A stretch of DNA of 64,000 nucleotides from Ruegeria atlantica. GTDB taxonomy: Bacteria > Pseudomonadota > Alphaproteobacteria > Rhodobacterales > Rhodobacteraceae. Positions 1-8,923 of the stretch are shown here, one piece after another. A model generated the notes under the pieces. That model worked only from the letters and a program-made list of their open reading frames with translations. It had not been told where the DNA came from and did not search any database. A program made the position numbers and the translations under genes. The stretch's first letter is position 1, and the number at the start of each line of letters is the position of its first letter. The stretch covers positions 62,001-126,000 of the forward strand of contig NZ_WQBE01000013.1 in assembly GCF_013032005.1 (NCBI RefSeq), given 5' to 3'.

Positions 1-1706
1 CGATTGAGCCGCGCGGCTGTCAGGCTGCTTGGTCCGACGGGCGGCTGCACTTTGCCTATAGCGGGCAGGGCGTCTGGGCGATGCGCGGGCAATTGGCGCA
101 GAAGCTGAATCTGGAACCTGAATTCATTAGGGTCACCACGCCCGACGTGGGCGGTGGTTTTGGCATGAAGGTGATGCCGTATCCCGAGTATTTCTGTGTC
201 GCCGTCGCTGCGATGAAACTGGGCCAACCTGTTCACTGGATGTCGGACCGATCTGAGGCGATGCTGTCTGATCACCATGGGCGCGACCTGACTTCGCTGG
301 CTGAGCTGGCCTTTGATGAAGACCACCGAATTACCGCGTACCGCGTGCATAGCAAGGTCAATCTTGGGGCCTATAACAGCCATTTCGGTCAGGCAATCCA
401 GACAAATCTGTTCAGCAAAGTTCTGATGGGCGCCTATGATGTGCAGACCTCTTTTCTGCGGGTCGAAGGGTTCTTTACCAACACAACGCAGGTGGACGCT
501 TATCGCGGCGCTGGTCGGCCCGAGGCTATCTATGTGCTTGAACGGGCTATGGACCGCGCCGCGCGTGAATTGGGCGTCGATCCGTGGGAGTTGCGGCGCA
601 AAAACTTCATCCGGCCTGAAGCTTTCCCTTACAAAACGACGACTGGTGAGGTCTATGACGTCGGCGATTTCGACATGGTCCTGAGCCGCGCGAGTGAACA
701 GACATTAGGTTTTGCTGCCCGTAAGGCGGCTGATGCCGAACGTGGCCTGATCCGGGGGCAGGGCATCTGTTACTATATCGAAAGTATTTTGGGCGACCCT
801 TCCGAGAACGCAAAGATCGCATTCTGCGAGGATGGCACCGTGAACCTCTATGTGGGGACGCAATCAAACGGCCAGGGCCATGAGACGGCCTATACCCAGT
901 TTTTGTCGGATCAGATCGGTGTTCCGTTGGATCAGATCAATGTCATCCAGGGGGACAGCGATCAGTTACCTGCCGGAGGAGGGACAGGAGGATCGCGGTC
1001 CGTTACAGTCCAAAACACGGCCACCCTGGCCACAATCGACGTCATGATCGCCGCATTCGCGCCTTATCTGGCCGATAAGATGGGGGTCGAGGAGGCTGAC
1101 GTGAATTTTGATCACGAAACATTCCGCGCACCAGGGTCGAACCTGACGCCTACATTGATCGAAGCGGCCGAGATGGCCCGCGCCGATGGCCGAACCGATC
1201 TTCTGCAACATGAGGCGCGCATTACGCTGGACGCACGCAGTTATCCGAATGGCGCACATGTTGCCGAAATCGTTATTGATTGTTTCACCGGCGAAACATG
1301 GGTCGACCGCTACACCGTAGTTGACGATTTCGGCAATCTTATCAACCCGATGTTGGCCGAGGGGCAGGTGCATGGCGGCGTGGCGCAGGGCATTGGTCAA
1401 GCCCTGTCCGAGCGTGTTGAGCATGATGCCCAGGGGCAACTGCTCACGGCTTCGTTGATGGACTACGCCTTGCCCCGTGCGTCTGAGATACCCATGATAA
1501 AGTTTACCTCGGCGCCGGTTCCGTCAACTTCGAACCCAATGGGTATGAAAGGATGCGGAGAGGCCGGCACCGTGGGCGCGCTGGCCGCTGTGGCGAACGC
1601 AGTGCAGGACGCGCTTTGGGAACATGGGGTACGGCAGGCGGATATGCCATTCACACCCCTAAGAGTTTGGGAATTGCTGACGCATGGTTCTGTCACGGCT
1701 AAGTAA
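1..1706 (+). CDS. Xanthine dehydrogenase family, molybdopterin-binding large subunit (5' partial)
   Basis: The gene enters from the left edge; the first whole codon is at base 3 and the stop is at 1704-1706. Motifs typical of the molybdenum hydroxylase large subunit are present: GGGFGMK, AYRGAGRPEA, a long GQGHETAY segment, and GMKGCGEAGTVGA near the C-terminus, whose Glu is the expected base at the Mo centre. The active-site loop reads AYRGAGR, not the AYRCSFR of true form I CO dehydrogenase. I therefore infer an aldehyde-oxidase or 'form II CoxL-like' oxidoreductase of unknown substrate. The FAD and iron-sulfur subunits would lie to the left, outside the window. The 3' end overlaps the next gene by 23 bases, suggesting co-transcription. 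Confidence 0.9.
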   Translation, partial: IEPRGCQAAWSDGRLHFAYSGQGVWAMRGQLAQKLNLEPEFIRVTTPDVGGGFGMKVMPYPEYFCVAVAAMKLGQPVHWMSDRSEAMLSDHHGRDLTSLAELAFDEDHRITAYRVHSKVNLGAYNSHFGQAIQTNLFSKVLMGAYDVQTSFLRVEGFFTNTTQVDAYRGAGRPEAIYVLERAMDRAARELGVDPWELRRKNFIRPEAFPYKTTTGEVYDVGDFDMVLSRASEQTLGFAARKAADAERGLIRGQGICYYIESILGDPSENAKIAFCEDGTVNLYVGTQSNGQGHETAYTQFLSDQIGVPLDQINVIQGDSDQLPAGGGTGGSRSVTVQNTATLATIDVMIAAFAPYLADKMGVEEADVNFDHETFRAPGSNLTPTLIEAAEMARADGRTDLLQHEARITLDARSYPNGAHVAEIVIDCFTGETWVDRYTVVDDFGNLINPMLAEGQVHGGVAQGIGQALSERVEHDAQGQLLTASLMDYALPRASEIPMIKFTSAPVPSTSNPMGMKGCGEAGTVGALAAVANAVQDALWEHGVRQADMPFTPLRVWELLTHGSVTAK

Positions 1707-2760
1707 AAAGATACTTGGATGGCTCGGACGGCCTTTGCGGTCCGAACATTCGGCCGAGGCGCTGCACCGTGAACCAATTAGTCATGTCATTATCCTTGAC
1801 GGCACCATGTCGACGTTGGAGCCGGGGTTTGAAACTCATGCGGGGCAGACCTACCATCTGTGCCGCGAGATGGGCGGCAAAGTTTCGGTCTTTTACGAAT
1901 CCGGTGTGCAGTGGGAAAGCTGGAAAACCTCTCTGGATGTGATGATGGGGCGCGGCATCAACCGGCAAATCCGGCGGGCCTATGGCTATCTGGCGTCACG
2001 CTACAAACCTGGTGATAAGATATTTTTCATCGGCTATTCGCGCGGCGCTTACGGCGTCCGCAGCCTTGCGGGCGTGATCGACATGATCGGTCTGCTCAAG
2101 GCCGAACACGCGACCGAGCGCAACATCAAGCAGGCCTATCGCCACTATGAATGTACGCCTAGCGGCGAGGCAGCCTGTGAGTTCCGCCAAAAATTCTGTC
2201 ATGACGAGCTCGCAATTGAAATGATCGGTGTCTGGGACACCGTCAAGGCGTTGGGCCTGCGTCTTCCGCTGCTGTGGCGCTGGGCCGAAGATAAGCACGC
2301 GTTTCACAACCATGAACTTGGCCCCGCCACCCGGCACGGCTATCACGCTATGGCGCTGGACGAGACGCGCGAGGTGTACGAGCCGGTTCTGTGGAAATGT
2401 ACGCCCGAGTTTAAGGGCCACGTTGAACAGGTCTGGTTCCGTGGAACACATGGTGACGTGGGCGGGCAATTGAACGGGTTTGAAGAGGCGCGTCCCCTCA
2501 GCAATATTTCCCTGATCTGGATGCTGGACAAGGCCGAGCAGCATGGATTGCCGCTGCCCGAAGGCTGGCGCGACCGGTTCCCAACTTCAATTACTGCAAC
2601 TTCGGTCGGGACCTGGCGGGGGTGGGGCAAGGTTTTCCTGCTGCGCAAGCATCGCAAAGTCGGGATGGACCAGTCCGAGCAACTGCATGTCTCGGTCGCC
2701 CCCGATGAACTGCCGGGTTGGGTACCGATGCCGGATTCGTCCTCGCACCCGGCGCAATAG
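1684..2760 (+). CDS. DUF2235 domain protein (Tle1-like alpha/beta hydrolase)
   Basis: This 358-residue protein starts inside the end of the molybdopterin subunit gene. Near residue 40 it has the family's opening strand with a DGT motif. Around residues 117-128 it has GYSRGAYGVRSLAG, a GxSxG nucleophile elbow. A later GTHGDVGG segment supplies a typical conserved Asp and His. The DUF2235 family includes type VI secretion phospholipases (Tle1) and also many stand-alone cytoplasmic proteins. No secretion gene or adaptor is nearby and no signal peptide is visible, so the substrate is unknown. The 23 bp overlap suggests translational coupling to the oxidoreductase. Confidence 0.8.
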   Translation: MVLSRLSKKILGWLGRPLRSEHSAEALHREPISHVIILDGTMSTLEPGFETHAGQTYHLCREMGGKVSVFYESGVQWESWKTSLDVMMGRGINRQIRRAYGYLASRYKPGDKIFFIGYSRGAYGVRSLAGVIDMIGLLKAEHATERNIKQAYRHYECTPSGEAACEFRQKFCHDELAIEMIGVWDTVKALGLRLPLLWRWAEDKHAFHNHELGPATRHGYHAMALDETREVYEPVLWKCTPEFKGHVEQVWFRGTHGDVGGQLNGFEEARPLSNISLIWMLDKAEQHGLPLPEGWRDRFPTSITATSVGTWRGWGKVFLLRKHRKVGMDQSEQLHVSVAPDELPGWVPMPDSSSHPAQ

Positions 2761-2761
2761 G

Positions 2762-3406
2762 TCAATCGAACAGAGTTTGGGATTGGTCTGTTGAATGGGC
2801 GCGGAACGCTGCTGTGACATCCGCGAGAATATTTCGTGCCAAAGATAGTGCAGGTATTTTGTCCGGGGGAAAGAAGGCCGCGTCGCTGGTCTCGGCACCC
2901 GGCTGCGGGGCGTCCGTGCCATCCTCATCGCACAGGAAGAAAAGTTTATAAAAATCTCGCGAATCCGGCGGGTAGGGATGCCGTGCCTTGTGGCGCAGAG
3001 CATAGAGGTGTCTGGCACGGACCTGCAGCCCAGCCTCTTCCCAGACTTCACGTTCCATATTTTCCGCTGGAGAACTGCCAATGTCCGCAAAACCACCCGG
3101 CATGGCCCACAGCCCGTCTAGTCGTTCGCGGACCAGCAGAATGCGGCCATCACGGATTACAGCGCCGCGAATGTCGATGCTGGGCGTGGCATAACCACCG
3201 GCATGATCCGAGATCAGCCCCTCGATCCGCGATAGGGGCACCCGGCCCAAATCAGCCAGCATGGCGCGGGCCATGGCTGCGATCTCGTCATAGCGTTCGC
3301 GATCAAATGGGTCTTTGGTGAAATGCTGGCCGGTTTCGGCCAGCGCCAACAAGCGTTTTGCCCGTGTCAGCCAGGCATCCTCCAGTGCAGTCGGATCCTG
3401 GCGCAT
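2762..3406 (-). CDS. Nudix hydrolase with N-terminal helical domain
   Basis: This 214-residue protein has an N-terminal helical region (about 1-65) followed by a Nudix fold. The Nudix box lies at about 105-127 and ends in REVWEEAGL, which carries the metal-binding glutamates. The conserved Glu of the GX5E part is replaced by Ser (GGFADIGSSPAE); that position is mainly structural in the family. The layout matches Nudix proteins with an N-terminal hydrolase domain that cleave ADP-ribose or other nucleoside diphosphate derivatives. The substrate cannot be read from sequence. It converges on the DUF2235 gene with almost no gap and lies 5 bases downstream of gcrA. Confidence 0.85.
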   Translation of the reverse strand: MRQDPTALEDAWLTRAKRLLALAETGQHFTKDPFDRERYDEIAAMARAMLADLGRVPLSRIEGLISDHAGGYATPSIDIRGAVIRDGRILLVRERLDGLWAMPGGFADIGSSPAENMEREVWEEAGLQVRARHLYALRHKARHPYPPDSRDFYKLFFLCDEDGTDAPQPGAETSDAAFFPPDKIPALSLARNILADVTAAFRAHSTDQSQTLFD

Positions 3407-3411
3407 CTTCC

Positions 3412-3987
3412 TTACCGCCGACGGTCGCGGCGCGAGCTCATCGGCTGAAATGCCACGCCCACATGCGCCTCACAATAAGGTTTGCCGGCTTCCACAGGCA
3501 GGCCGCAGAACCAGAAATCCTCGGTCGCAGGGTCGCCGACAGGCCATTTGCAGGTCTTCTCGGTCAGTTCCATCAACGTCAGTTTCTTAGCCTTCTTCTC
3601 GATCTCATTGACCTTGGCCAAAGCCTCGGGGCTGATTTCGTTGGCCGAAGGCTGTGGCGGCAGCGGCTGACCAGCCGGAATGATCTGGCGGCGGGCAGGC
3701 ACGGCGGGCTTGGCCTCGGCCGCAGGCGCGGGGGCAGGGCGGGCCGGTTCGGTTTTAGGGGCCGGTTTCGGCTTGGCCTCGGCTTTGGGCGCGGGGGCCG
3801 GTTTTTCCTTGGGCTCAGCCTTGGCCGGGGACGCACCGGTGGCGCGGTTCGACAGGCCCAGACGGTGGACCTTGCCGATCACCGCATTGCGGGTCACCCC
3901 CCCCAGTTCCTTGGCGATCTGGCTGGCCGACTGGCCTTCGCCCCACATTTTCTTCAGCAGCTCTACACGCTCGTCAGTCCAGGACAT
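3412..3987 (-). CDS. gcrA: GcrA family cell-cycle regulator
   Basis: The N-terminus MSWTDERVELLKKMW plus the stretch around GGVTRNAVIGKVHRLGL is the GcrA DNA-binding domain. The middle (about 55-125) is an Ala/Pro/Lys-rich linker. The C-terminus contains TCKWPVGDP and FCGLP, typical of the region that contacts sigma70. In Caulobacter, GcrA activates promoters carrying CcrM-methylated GANTC sites. Two adjacent ATGs are possible; the second (3987) gives the family's usual MSW start and better spacing from a GAAAGG ribosome-binding site. The Nudix gene follows closely and may be co-transcribed. Confidence 0.95.
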   Translation of the reverse strand: MSWTDERVELLKKMWGEGQSASQIAKELGGVTRNAVIGKVHRLGLSNRATGASPAKAEPKEKPAPAPKAEAKPKPAPKTEPARPAPAPAAEAKPAVPARRQIIPAGQPLPPQPSANEISPEALAKVNEIEKKAKKLTLMELTEKTCKWPVGDPATEDFWFCGLPVEAGKPYCEAHVGVAFQPMSSRRDRRR

Positions 3988-4110
3988 CATTTGCCTTTCA
4001 AAAGCGGAAAGCGGCCCCGGATTCGGGCCGCCTTGGGAAATCGTCTCAGCCCCCTATTCTAATCACTGCGCCCCGAGTTACAAGCAGTCTTCGAATCAGG
4101 TTGAGGTCAG

Positions 4111-4917
4111 ATGATGCAGATACCCCTTGAGCAGAACGAACACCGTTTCGGAGCGGTCAATTGGATGGGTCTTTATACGTTGGCTCAGCGCGAAACATTG
4201 CGTTTTCTGGCGGTCTGGACCCAGACCCTGTTGGCGCCGCTGGTGACCGCAGGTCTGTTTCTGCTGATCTTCAACATCGCTATTGGCCCCAGCCGACCCG
4301 ACGTGATGGGGGTGCCGTTCCTGACCTTTTTGGCGCCGGGTATCATGATGATGACCGTGATTCAGAATGCTTTTGCCAACACCTCGTCTTCGATGGTGAT
4401 TGCCAAGGTACAGGGCAACATTGTTGATACGTTGATGCCACCACTGTCTCCGTTGGAAATTCTGTTGGGCTATCTGGCGGGAGGCATCGTGCGTGGTGTT
4501 CTTATCGCCTGTGTGGTTGCCGTTGCGCTGGCGCTGGTGCTGGGGCTGGTGCCGCGAAACCCGTTGATTGCGCTGCTGTTTGTTGTTCTCGGCGGTGCTT
4601 TCATGGGGGCGTTGGGCCTGTTTGCGGGAATATTCGCCAACAAGTTCGATCAAATGGCGGCGATTACCAATTTCATCGTCACGCCGCTGGCCTTCCTGTC
4701 GGGCACATTCTATTCGGTTGAAGCGTTGCCACCTGTTCTCAACCGCCTCAGCCACGTGAACCCGGTATTCTACCTGATTGATGGGTTGCGAAATGGCATG
4801 ATCGGGGTGTCTGACAGCTCACCCGCACTGGGTTTCGCGGTTTGCAGTGGCGCAACGTTGATTGTCTGCGCCATTACCTGGCAGATGCTGCGAAAGGGAT
4901 ACAGGCTGAAAGCATGA
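4111..4917 (+). CDS. ABC-2 type transporter permease
   Basis: This 268-residue protein has about six hydrophobic segments and the ABC-2 family layout. It has an N-terminal coupling region (ETLRFLAVWTQTLLAPLVTA), the conserved FLAPGIMMM segment and a C-terminal SGTFYSVEALP / NPVFYLIDGLR signature of NodJ/YadH-type permeases. These usually pair with a separate ATPase to export lipids, polysaccharides or drugs. No ATP-binding gene is next to it, so the partner must lie elsewhere. A GAGG ribosome-binding site stands just ahead of the first of two adjacent ATG codons. Confidence 0.88.
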   Translation: MMQIPLEQNEHRFGAVNWMGLYTLAQRETLRFLAVWTQTLLAPLVTAGLFLLIFNIAIGPSRPDVMGVPFLTFLAPGIMMMTVIQNAFANTSSSMVIAKVQGNIVDTLMPPLSPLEILLGYLAGGIVRGVLIACVVAVALALVLGLVPRNPLIALLFVVLGGAFMGALGLFAGIFANKFDQMAAITNFIVTPLAFLSGTFYSVEALPPVLNRLSHVNPVFYLIDGLRNGMIGVSDSSPALGFAVCSGATLIVCAITWQMLRKGYRLKA

Positions 4918-4958
4918 CGGTGCAGGTTTTGGATCCCGAAATCCTAAAAAACGCCGAG

Positions 4959-5858
4959 CTAGGCGATTCTGACGCGTGCCTCGCGCCAGACAAGGATTAG
5001 TCCGCCCGTCAGAATGATTGCAGAACCGATTTGGCTAACCACATCCGGGATTACGCCAAACACCGCAAAGTCATAGAGGGCGGCAAAGATCAGTGTGGCA
5101 TAGCTGATTGGCGCCACAAAGGATGCATCCGCGCGCGCCATCCCGTTGACGAAACAGGCTTGGGCACAGGCCATCAGCACCCCAATTGCCACCAGCGCGA
5201 TCCATTGTTCGGGCGTTGGCATCTGGAACACAAAGCTGACCGCGACCGAGGCGATGGTCAGCCCCATCGCGTTGTTGATCAACAGAATCTGGATGGGAAT
5301 TTCACGGCCCGAAAGCTTTTTGATAAAGATCAGCTCCATCCCGATCACAGCCGCCGCCGTCAGGGCAAGCAACGCCGCAGGTTGGAAGCTGGCCGGTGTC
5401 GGACGCAGCAGGATCAATGCACCGGTCAGAGCAACAGCAGCGGCCAGCCAGCGCCACGGCCCAACGCCCTCTTTCAACAGCGGGATGGCCAGGACCATGC
5501 CAAAGACGGGGTTCAAAAAGGAAATCGCAGTGGCATCCGAGATCGGGATGAACGCGACCGAGGCGAACATCAGCGTAATCCCCACCCAGCCAAAGCTCGT
5601 CCGCCCAATATGCAACCCCCAATGCGGGCGGCTTAACCGTGGGCGCAACACGCCCACCGCGCAGACGATCACCAGAAACGCGAACAGGAACCGCCCGTGG
5701 CTGATCTGCAACGGATGCAACGCCGGGCCTAAGGTATCCGTCCCCAACGCTTTGGCCAGAAGTGTGGTGGCGGCCAGAAAGGCGCTGGCGGTGACGATCA
5801 GCAAAGCCGCAAGGGCAGGGTTCTGGCGCGCGGGTGTCATGACCCAGCGGTGCGTCAC
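4959..5858 (-). CDS. DMT superfamily transporter (EamA domains)
   Basis: About ten hydrophobic segments are arranged as two EamA repeats in roughly 299 residues. The first repeat ends near ALILLRPTPA and the second near GGLILVWREA. The family exports small metabolites or drugs across the inner membrane; the substrate is unknown. The 5' end is uncertain. A GTG at 5858 is preceded by a TAGGG-like ribosome-binding site, while an ATG at 5840 would give a more usual N-terminus. The gene converges on the ABC permease and is separated from argD by about 270 bp. Confidence 0.85.
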   Translation of the reverse strand: MTHRWVMTPARQNPALAALLIVTASAFLAATTLLAKALGTDTLGPALHPLQISHGRFLFAFLVIVCAVGVLRPRLSRPHWGLHIGRTSFGWVGITLMFASVAFIPISDATAISFLNPVFGMVLAIPLLKEGVGPWRWLAAAVALTGALILLRPTPASFQPAALLALTAAAVIGMELIFIKKLSGREIPIQILLINNAMGLTIASVAVSFVFQMPTPEQWIALVAIGVLMACAQACFVNGMARADASFVAPISYATLIFAALYDFAVFGVIPDVVSQIGSAIILTGGLILVWREARVRIA

Positions 5859-6132
5859 TGCGCCCTAAATGGCAAGCGATAAAAGCTGATATTCAAAGTG
5901 AAGTTTCTGATTTTGGAAATTCGGGGTTTTCAGAAGTCAAACACACGGCTATACGGCCCCGCATGATCAAACACGCACATATCCTGCGACTCCGACGCCG
6001 ACGCATTACTGCGTAACCGGCCTGTTTGATCCATTGCGCGCTGTAAATCCGCGCAAATCCCACCAAATCTGTTGACGAATCCGGCCTTCGTGTATCACTC
6101 ACGGGGCTTAACCTAACGAAAAGGATGATCCG

Positions 6133-7320
6133 ATGATCCCGTCCGTTCTGCCGACCTATAATCGCGCGCCCCTGACTTTCGTGAAGGGCGAAGGCGCCTG
6201 GCTGACCGAGGCGGATGGCCGACGTTTCCTTGACCTAGGTGCCGGGATTGCGGTGAACGCGCTTGGCCACGCACATCCGGCGCTGGTCAACGCGCTGACT
6301 GAACAAGCGCACGCACTTTGGCATGTCTCGAACCTGTACAACATCCCGCAGCAGCAAGCGTTGGCGGATAAGTTGGTTGAACTTACCTTCGCCGATACGG
6401 TTTTCTTCACAAACTCGGGCACGGAATCCTGTGAGCTGGCCGTAAAAATGGCCCGCAAGTATTTCTATGACAAGGGGCAACCCGAACGGGTCGAGATCAT
6501 TACCTTTGACGGCTCGTTCCATGGCCGGTCGTCGGCTGGTATCGCGGCGGCCGGATCTGAAAAGATGACCAAGGGCTTTGGCCCGCTGTTGCCCGGGTTC
6601 GTGCATGTCACATTCGGCGATCTTGACGGCGTGACCAATACGATCACGGACAAGACCGCCGCGATCCTGATCGAACCGATTCAGGGTGAGGGTGGCATTC
6701 GTCCGGTGCCCGACGCGGAACTCAAGGCCCTGCGCCAGATATGCGACGACAATGGCCTGTTGTTGATTTTGGATGAGGTGCAATGCGGCGTTGGCCGCAC
6801 CGGCAAGCTGTTTGCCCACGAATGGGCAGGTATTACCCCCGATATTATGATGGTTGCCAAAGGCATCGGCGGCGGCTTCCCCTTGGGTGCGGTGCTGGCC
6901 ACCGAAGACGCGGCCAGCGGTATGACCGTGGGTACCCATGGCTCGACTTATGGGGGCAACCCGCTGGGTTGCGCCGTGGGTTGCGCGGTAATCGATCAGG
7001 TGGCAACGCCTGCTTTCCTTGAAGGCGTGAACCGCAAGGCGGGGATGCTGCGCCAGAAGCTCGAAGGCCTGATCGCCGATCACCCCGACGTGTTCGAAGA
7101 GGTGCGCGGTACGGGCCTGATGCTGGGCTTGAAATGCAAGGCGACCAATACCGATGTGGTTAACGCGGGCTATGACAATGAGGTCATCACCGTTCCCGCC
7201 GCCGACAATGTCATCCGCCTTTTGCCGCCCCTGACGCTGACCGAGGATGACATTGCTCAGGCCATGATCCGCCTCGACAAGGCTGCCGCACAAGTCGAAG
7301 CCAGCCTCGAATCCGCGTAA
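6133..7320 (+). CDS. argD: Acetylornithine aminotransferase (argD)
   Basis: This 395-residue PLP enzyme of aminotransferase class III converts N-acetylglutamate semialdehyde to N-acetylornithine, and often also acts on succinyl-diaminopimelate. Visible motifs are NSGTESCELAVKMAR (phosphate binding), FHGRS, ILDEVQCGVGRTG with the Asp that contacts the PLP ring, and AKGIGGGFPLGA with the Schiff-base lysine. An AAGGA ribosome-binding site lies 8 bases before the ATG. The ornithine carbamoyltransferase gene follows 75 bp downstream, the arginine gene pair common in alphaproteobacteria. Confidence 0.95.
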   Translation: MIPSVLPTYNRAPLTFVKGEGAWLTEADGRRFLDLGAGIAVNALGHAHPALVNALTEQAHALWHVSNLYNIPQQQALADKLVELTFADTVFFTNSGTESCELAVKMARKYFYDKGQPERVEIITFDGSFHGRSSAGIAAAGSEKMTKGFGPLLPGFVHVTFGDLDGVTNTITDKTAAILIEPIQGEGGIRPVPDAELKALRQICDDNGLLLILDEVQCGVGRTGKLFAHEWAGITPDIMMVAKGIGGGFPLGAVLATEDAASGMTVGTHGSTYGGNPLGCAVGCAVIDQVATPAFLEGVNRKAGMLRQKLEGLIADHPDVFEEVRGTGLMLGLKCKATNTDVVNAGYDNEVITVPAADNVIRLLPPLTLTEDDIAQAMIRLDKAAAQVEASLESA

Positions 7321-7347
7321 TCCTCATCTTTTTCTAAATACTCCGGG

Positions 7348-7373
7348 GGGCCGGGGGCAGCGCCCCCGGCGAC
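7348..7373. repeat. GC-rich palindromic intergenic element between argD and argF
   Basis: After an AT-rich run (tttttctaaatactcc) comes a perfect 9-bp inverted repeat, GCCGGGGGC / GCCCCCGGC at 7350-7358 and 7362-7370, around a 3-base loop. From memory, very similar palindromes preceded by 'aaatactccggggg' recur between genes in many Rhodobacteraceae. No T-tract follows on the plus strand, so it is not a textbook terminator, but it could attenuate transcription or stabilise mRNA ends inside the arginine operon. Confidence 0.6.
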
Positions 7374-7395
7374 CGACAGCCAAAAGCGAAACGAT

Positions 7396-8322
7396 ATGAA
7401 CCATTTCCTCGATATCCACAAAACCGATGCAGGCGATCTGCGGACGATGATCAATCAGGCCGGCGAAATGAAACAGGCCCGTCTGGGTCGCCCCAAAGCC
7501 GCGCAGGATGATGATCAGCCGCTCAAGGACCGCATGGTCGCACTGATCTTTGAAAAACCCTCGACCCGAACGCGCGTGTCCTTCGATGTGGGCGTACGGC
7601 AGATGGGCGGGCAGACCATGGTGTTGTCGGGTAAGGACATGCAACTGGGCCACGGCGAAACCATCGCCGACACGGCCCGTGTCCTGTCGCGTTATGTCGA
7701 CATGATCATGATCCGGACGTTCGATGAAACCATCCTGACCGAGATGGCTGAATATTCCGACGTGCCGGTGATCAATGGCTTGACCGACCGTACGCATCCC
7801 TGCCAGATCATGGCTGACGTGCTGACTTTTGAAGAACATCGCGGGCCGATCAAAGGAAAAAAAGTGGTCTGGACCGGAGACGGCAACAACGTCTGCGCCT
7901 CGTTCCTGCATGCGGCGGGCCAGTTTGGATTCGATCTGACCTTCACCGGTCCCGCTCAGTTCGACCCCGAGGAAGAATTCATGGGGTTCGCCCGTCAGAA
8001 GGGTTCGAAAATCGTGGTCGAGCGTGACCCTTACAAAGCGGTGGAAGATGCCGATCTGATCGTGGCCGATACTTGGGTCTCGATGCACGATTCCCAATCG
8101 GCCAAAGAGCGTCGTCACAACCTGCTGCGCCCCTATCAGGTGAATACCGAGTTGATGTCTCATGCCAAGTCGGATGCGCTGTTCATGCATTGCCTGCCTG
8201 CGCACCGCGAGGAAGAGGCGACATCCGAGGTCATGGACGGACCGAACTCGGTAATCTTTGACGAAGCTGAAAACCGTCTGCATGCCCAAAAGGCGGTCAT
8301 GCGCTGGTGTCTGGGCGTTTAA
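7396..8322 (+). CDS. argF: Ornithine carbamoyltransferase (argF)
   Basis: This 308-residue enzyme makes citrulline from ornithine and carbamoyl phosphate. It shows the carbamoyl-phosphate motif [11 protein letters not shown], the HPCQ motif, an ornithine-binding DTWVSMHD loop (SMH where SMG is more usual) and HCLPAHR with the catalytic Cys. Length and order match the anabolic enzyme. It is downstream of argD in the same direction and probably in the same operon. Confidence 0.95.
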   Translation: MNHFLDIHKTDAGDLRTMINQAGEMKQARLGRPKAAQDDDQPLKDRMVALIFEKPSTRTRVSFDVGVRQMGGQTMVLSGKDMQLGHGETIADTARVLSRYVDMIMIRTFDETILTEMAEYSDVPVINGLTDRTHPCQIMADVLTFEEHRGPIKGKKVVWTGDGNNVCASFLHAAGQFGFDLTFTGPAQFDPEEEFMGFARQKGSKIVVERDPYKAVEDADLIVADTWVSMHDSQSAKERRHNLLRPYQVNTELMSHAKSDALFMHCLPAHREEEATSEVMDGPNSVIFDEAENRLHAQKAVMRWCLGV

Positions 8323-8918
8323 CTGCGCCGCCGGATATCCCACACACGCAATCTGGCGAGCGTTCGGGCGCTCGCCAACAGAACCAGAACGCAGAGGGCG
8401 GTTTTGGTCATGATCTCCATCGTCCCTTCAATCAGCATCGCATGCACGACACTGCCGACAATGGTTATGGCGGCTAACCCTGTGTGACCCAGCCTCCAGA
8501 TACGGTACCGCAGGGCCAGACGCTGCCGAAAGATGCCCAAACAGGCGGCAGCGAAGGCGGCCCACAGCGCAACGACGCCCCAGGCTGAAAACGGGGTAGG
8601 TGAGACGAGCAGCAACGCATCCACAACATCCGGGGGGCTGGTGATCCACAAGCCGCCCACATGCACCACAAGGGCGAAGATCAGAGTGAAGCCAACCCGT
8701 CGATGCCAGCGCCGGCTGGCCAAAGGCAGTAATCCAGGCAAGTCGCGCCCGGCCAGCAAAGGTTGCAGCAACAACAGCCCCATACTCAGCACTCCGGCAA
8801 ACCCGGCCACGATGTAGACTGGATCGCGCCACGCCAATAAGGGGCTATGCGCCGCCGCAATCAGCGGCACAGCTATGGCGGCGATCACAGCCGCCCAGAT
8901 CAAAAGGCTGCGGATCAC
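8319..8918 (-). CDS. Ferric reductase-like / cytochrome b-type membrane protein
   Basis: This 199-residue protein has about six predicted membrane helices. Histidines sit inside helices ([21 protein letters not shown] and [19 protein letters not shown], each with two His spaced for haem), as in the ferric-reductase-like transmembrane family that also includes the MsrQ type. I infer a haem b electron carrier in the inner membrane. Its start lies 5 bases after the stop of the exported dioxygenase-like gene, so the two form an operon and may be redox partners. It overlaps the end of argF by 4 bases on the opposite strand. Confidence 0.75.
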   Translation of the reverse strand: MIRSLLIWAAVIAAIAVPLIAAAHSPLLAWRDPVYIVAGFAGVLSMGLLLLQPLLAGRDLPGLLPLASRRWHRRVGFTLIFALVVHVGGLWITSPPDVVDALLLVSPTPFSAWGVVALWAAFAAACLGIFRQRLALRYRIWRLGHTGLAAITIVGSVVHAMLIEGTMEIMTKTALCVLVLLASARTLARLRVWDIRRRS

Positions 8919-8923
8919 GTAAA

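Noticed and set aside
5893..6102. Minus-strand open frame of 69 residues ahead of argD
   Set aside because: Arg-rich composition, no ribosome-binding site and position over the argD promoter make it a chance frame.
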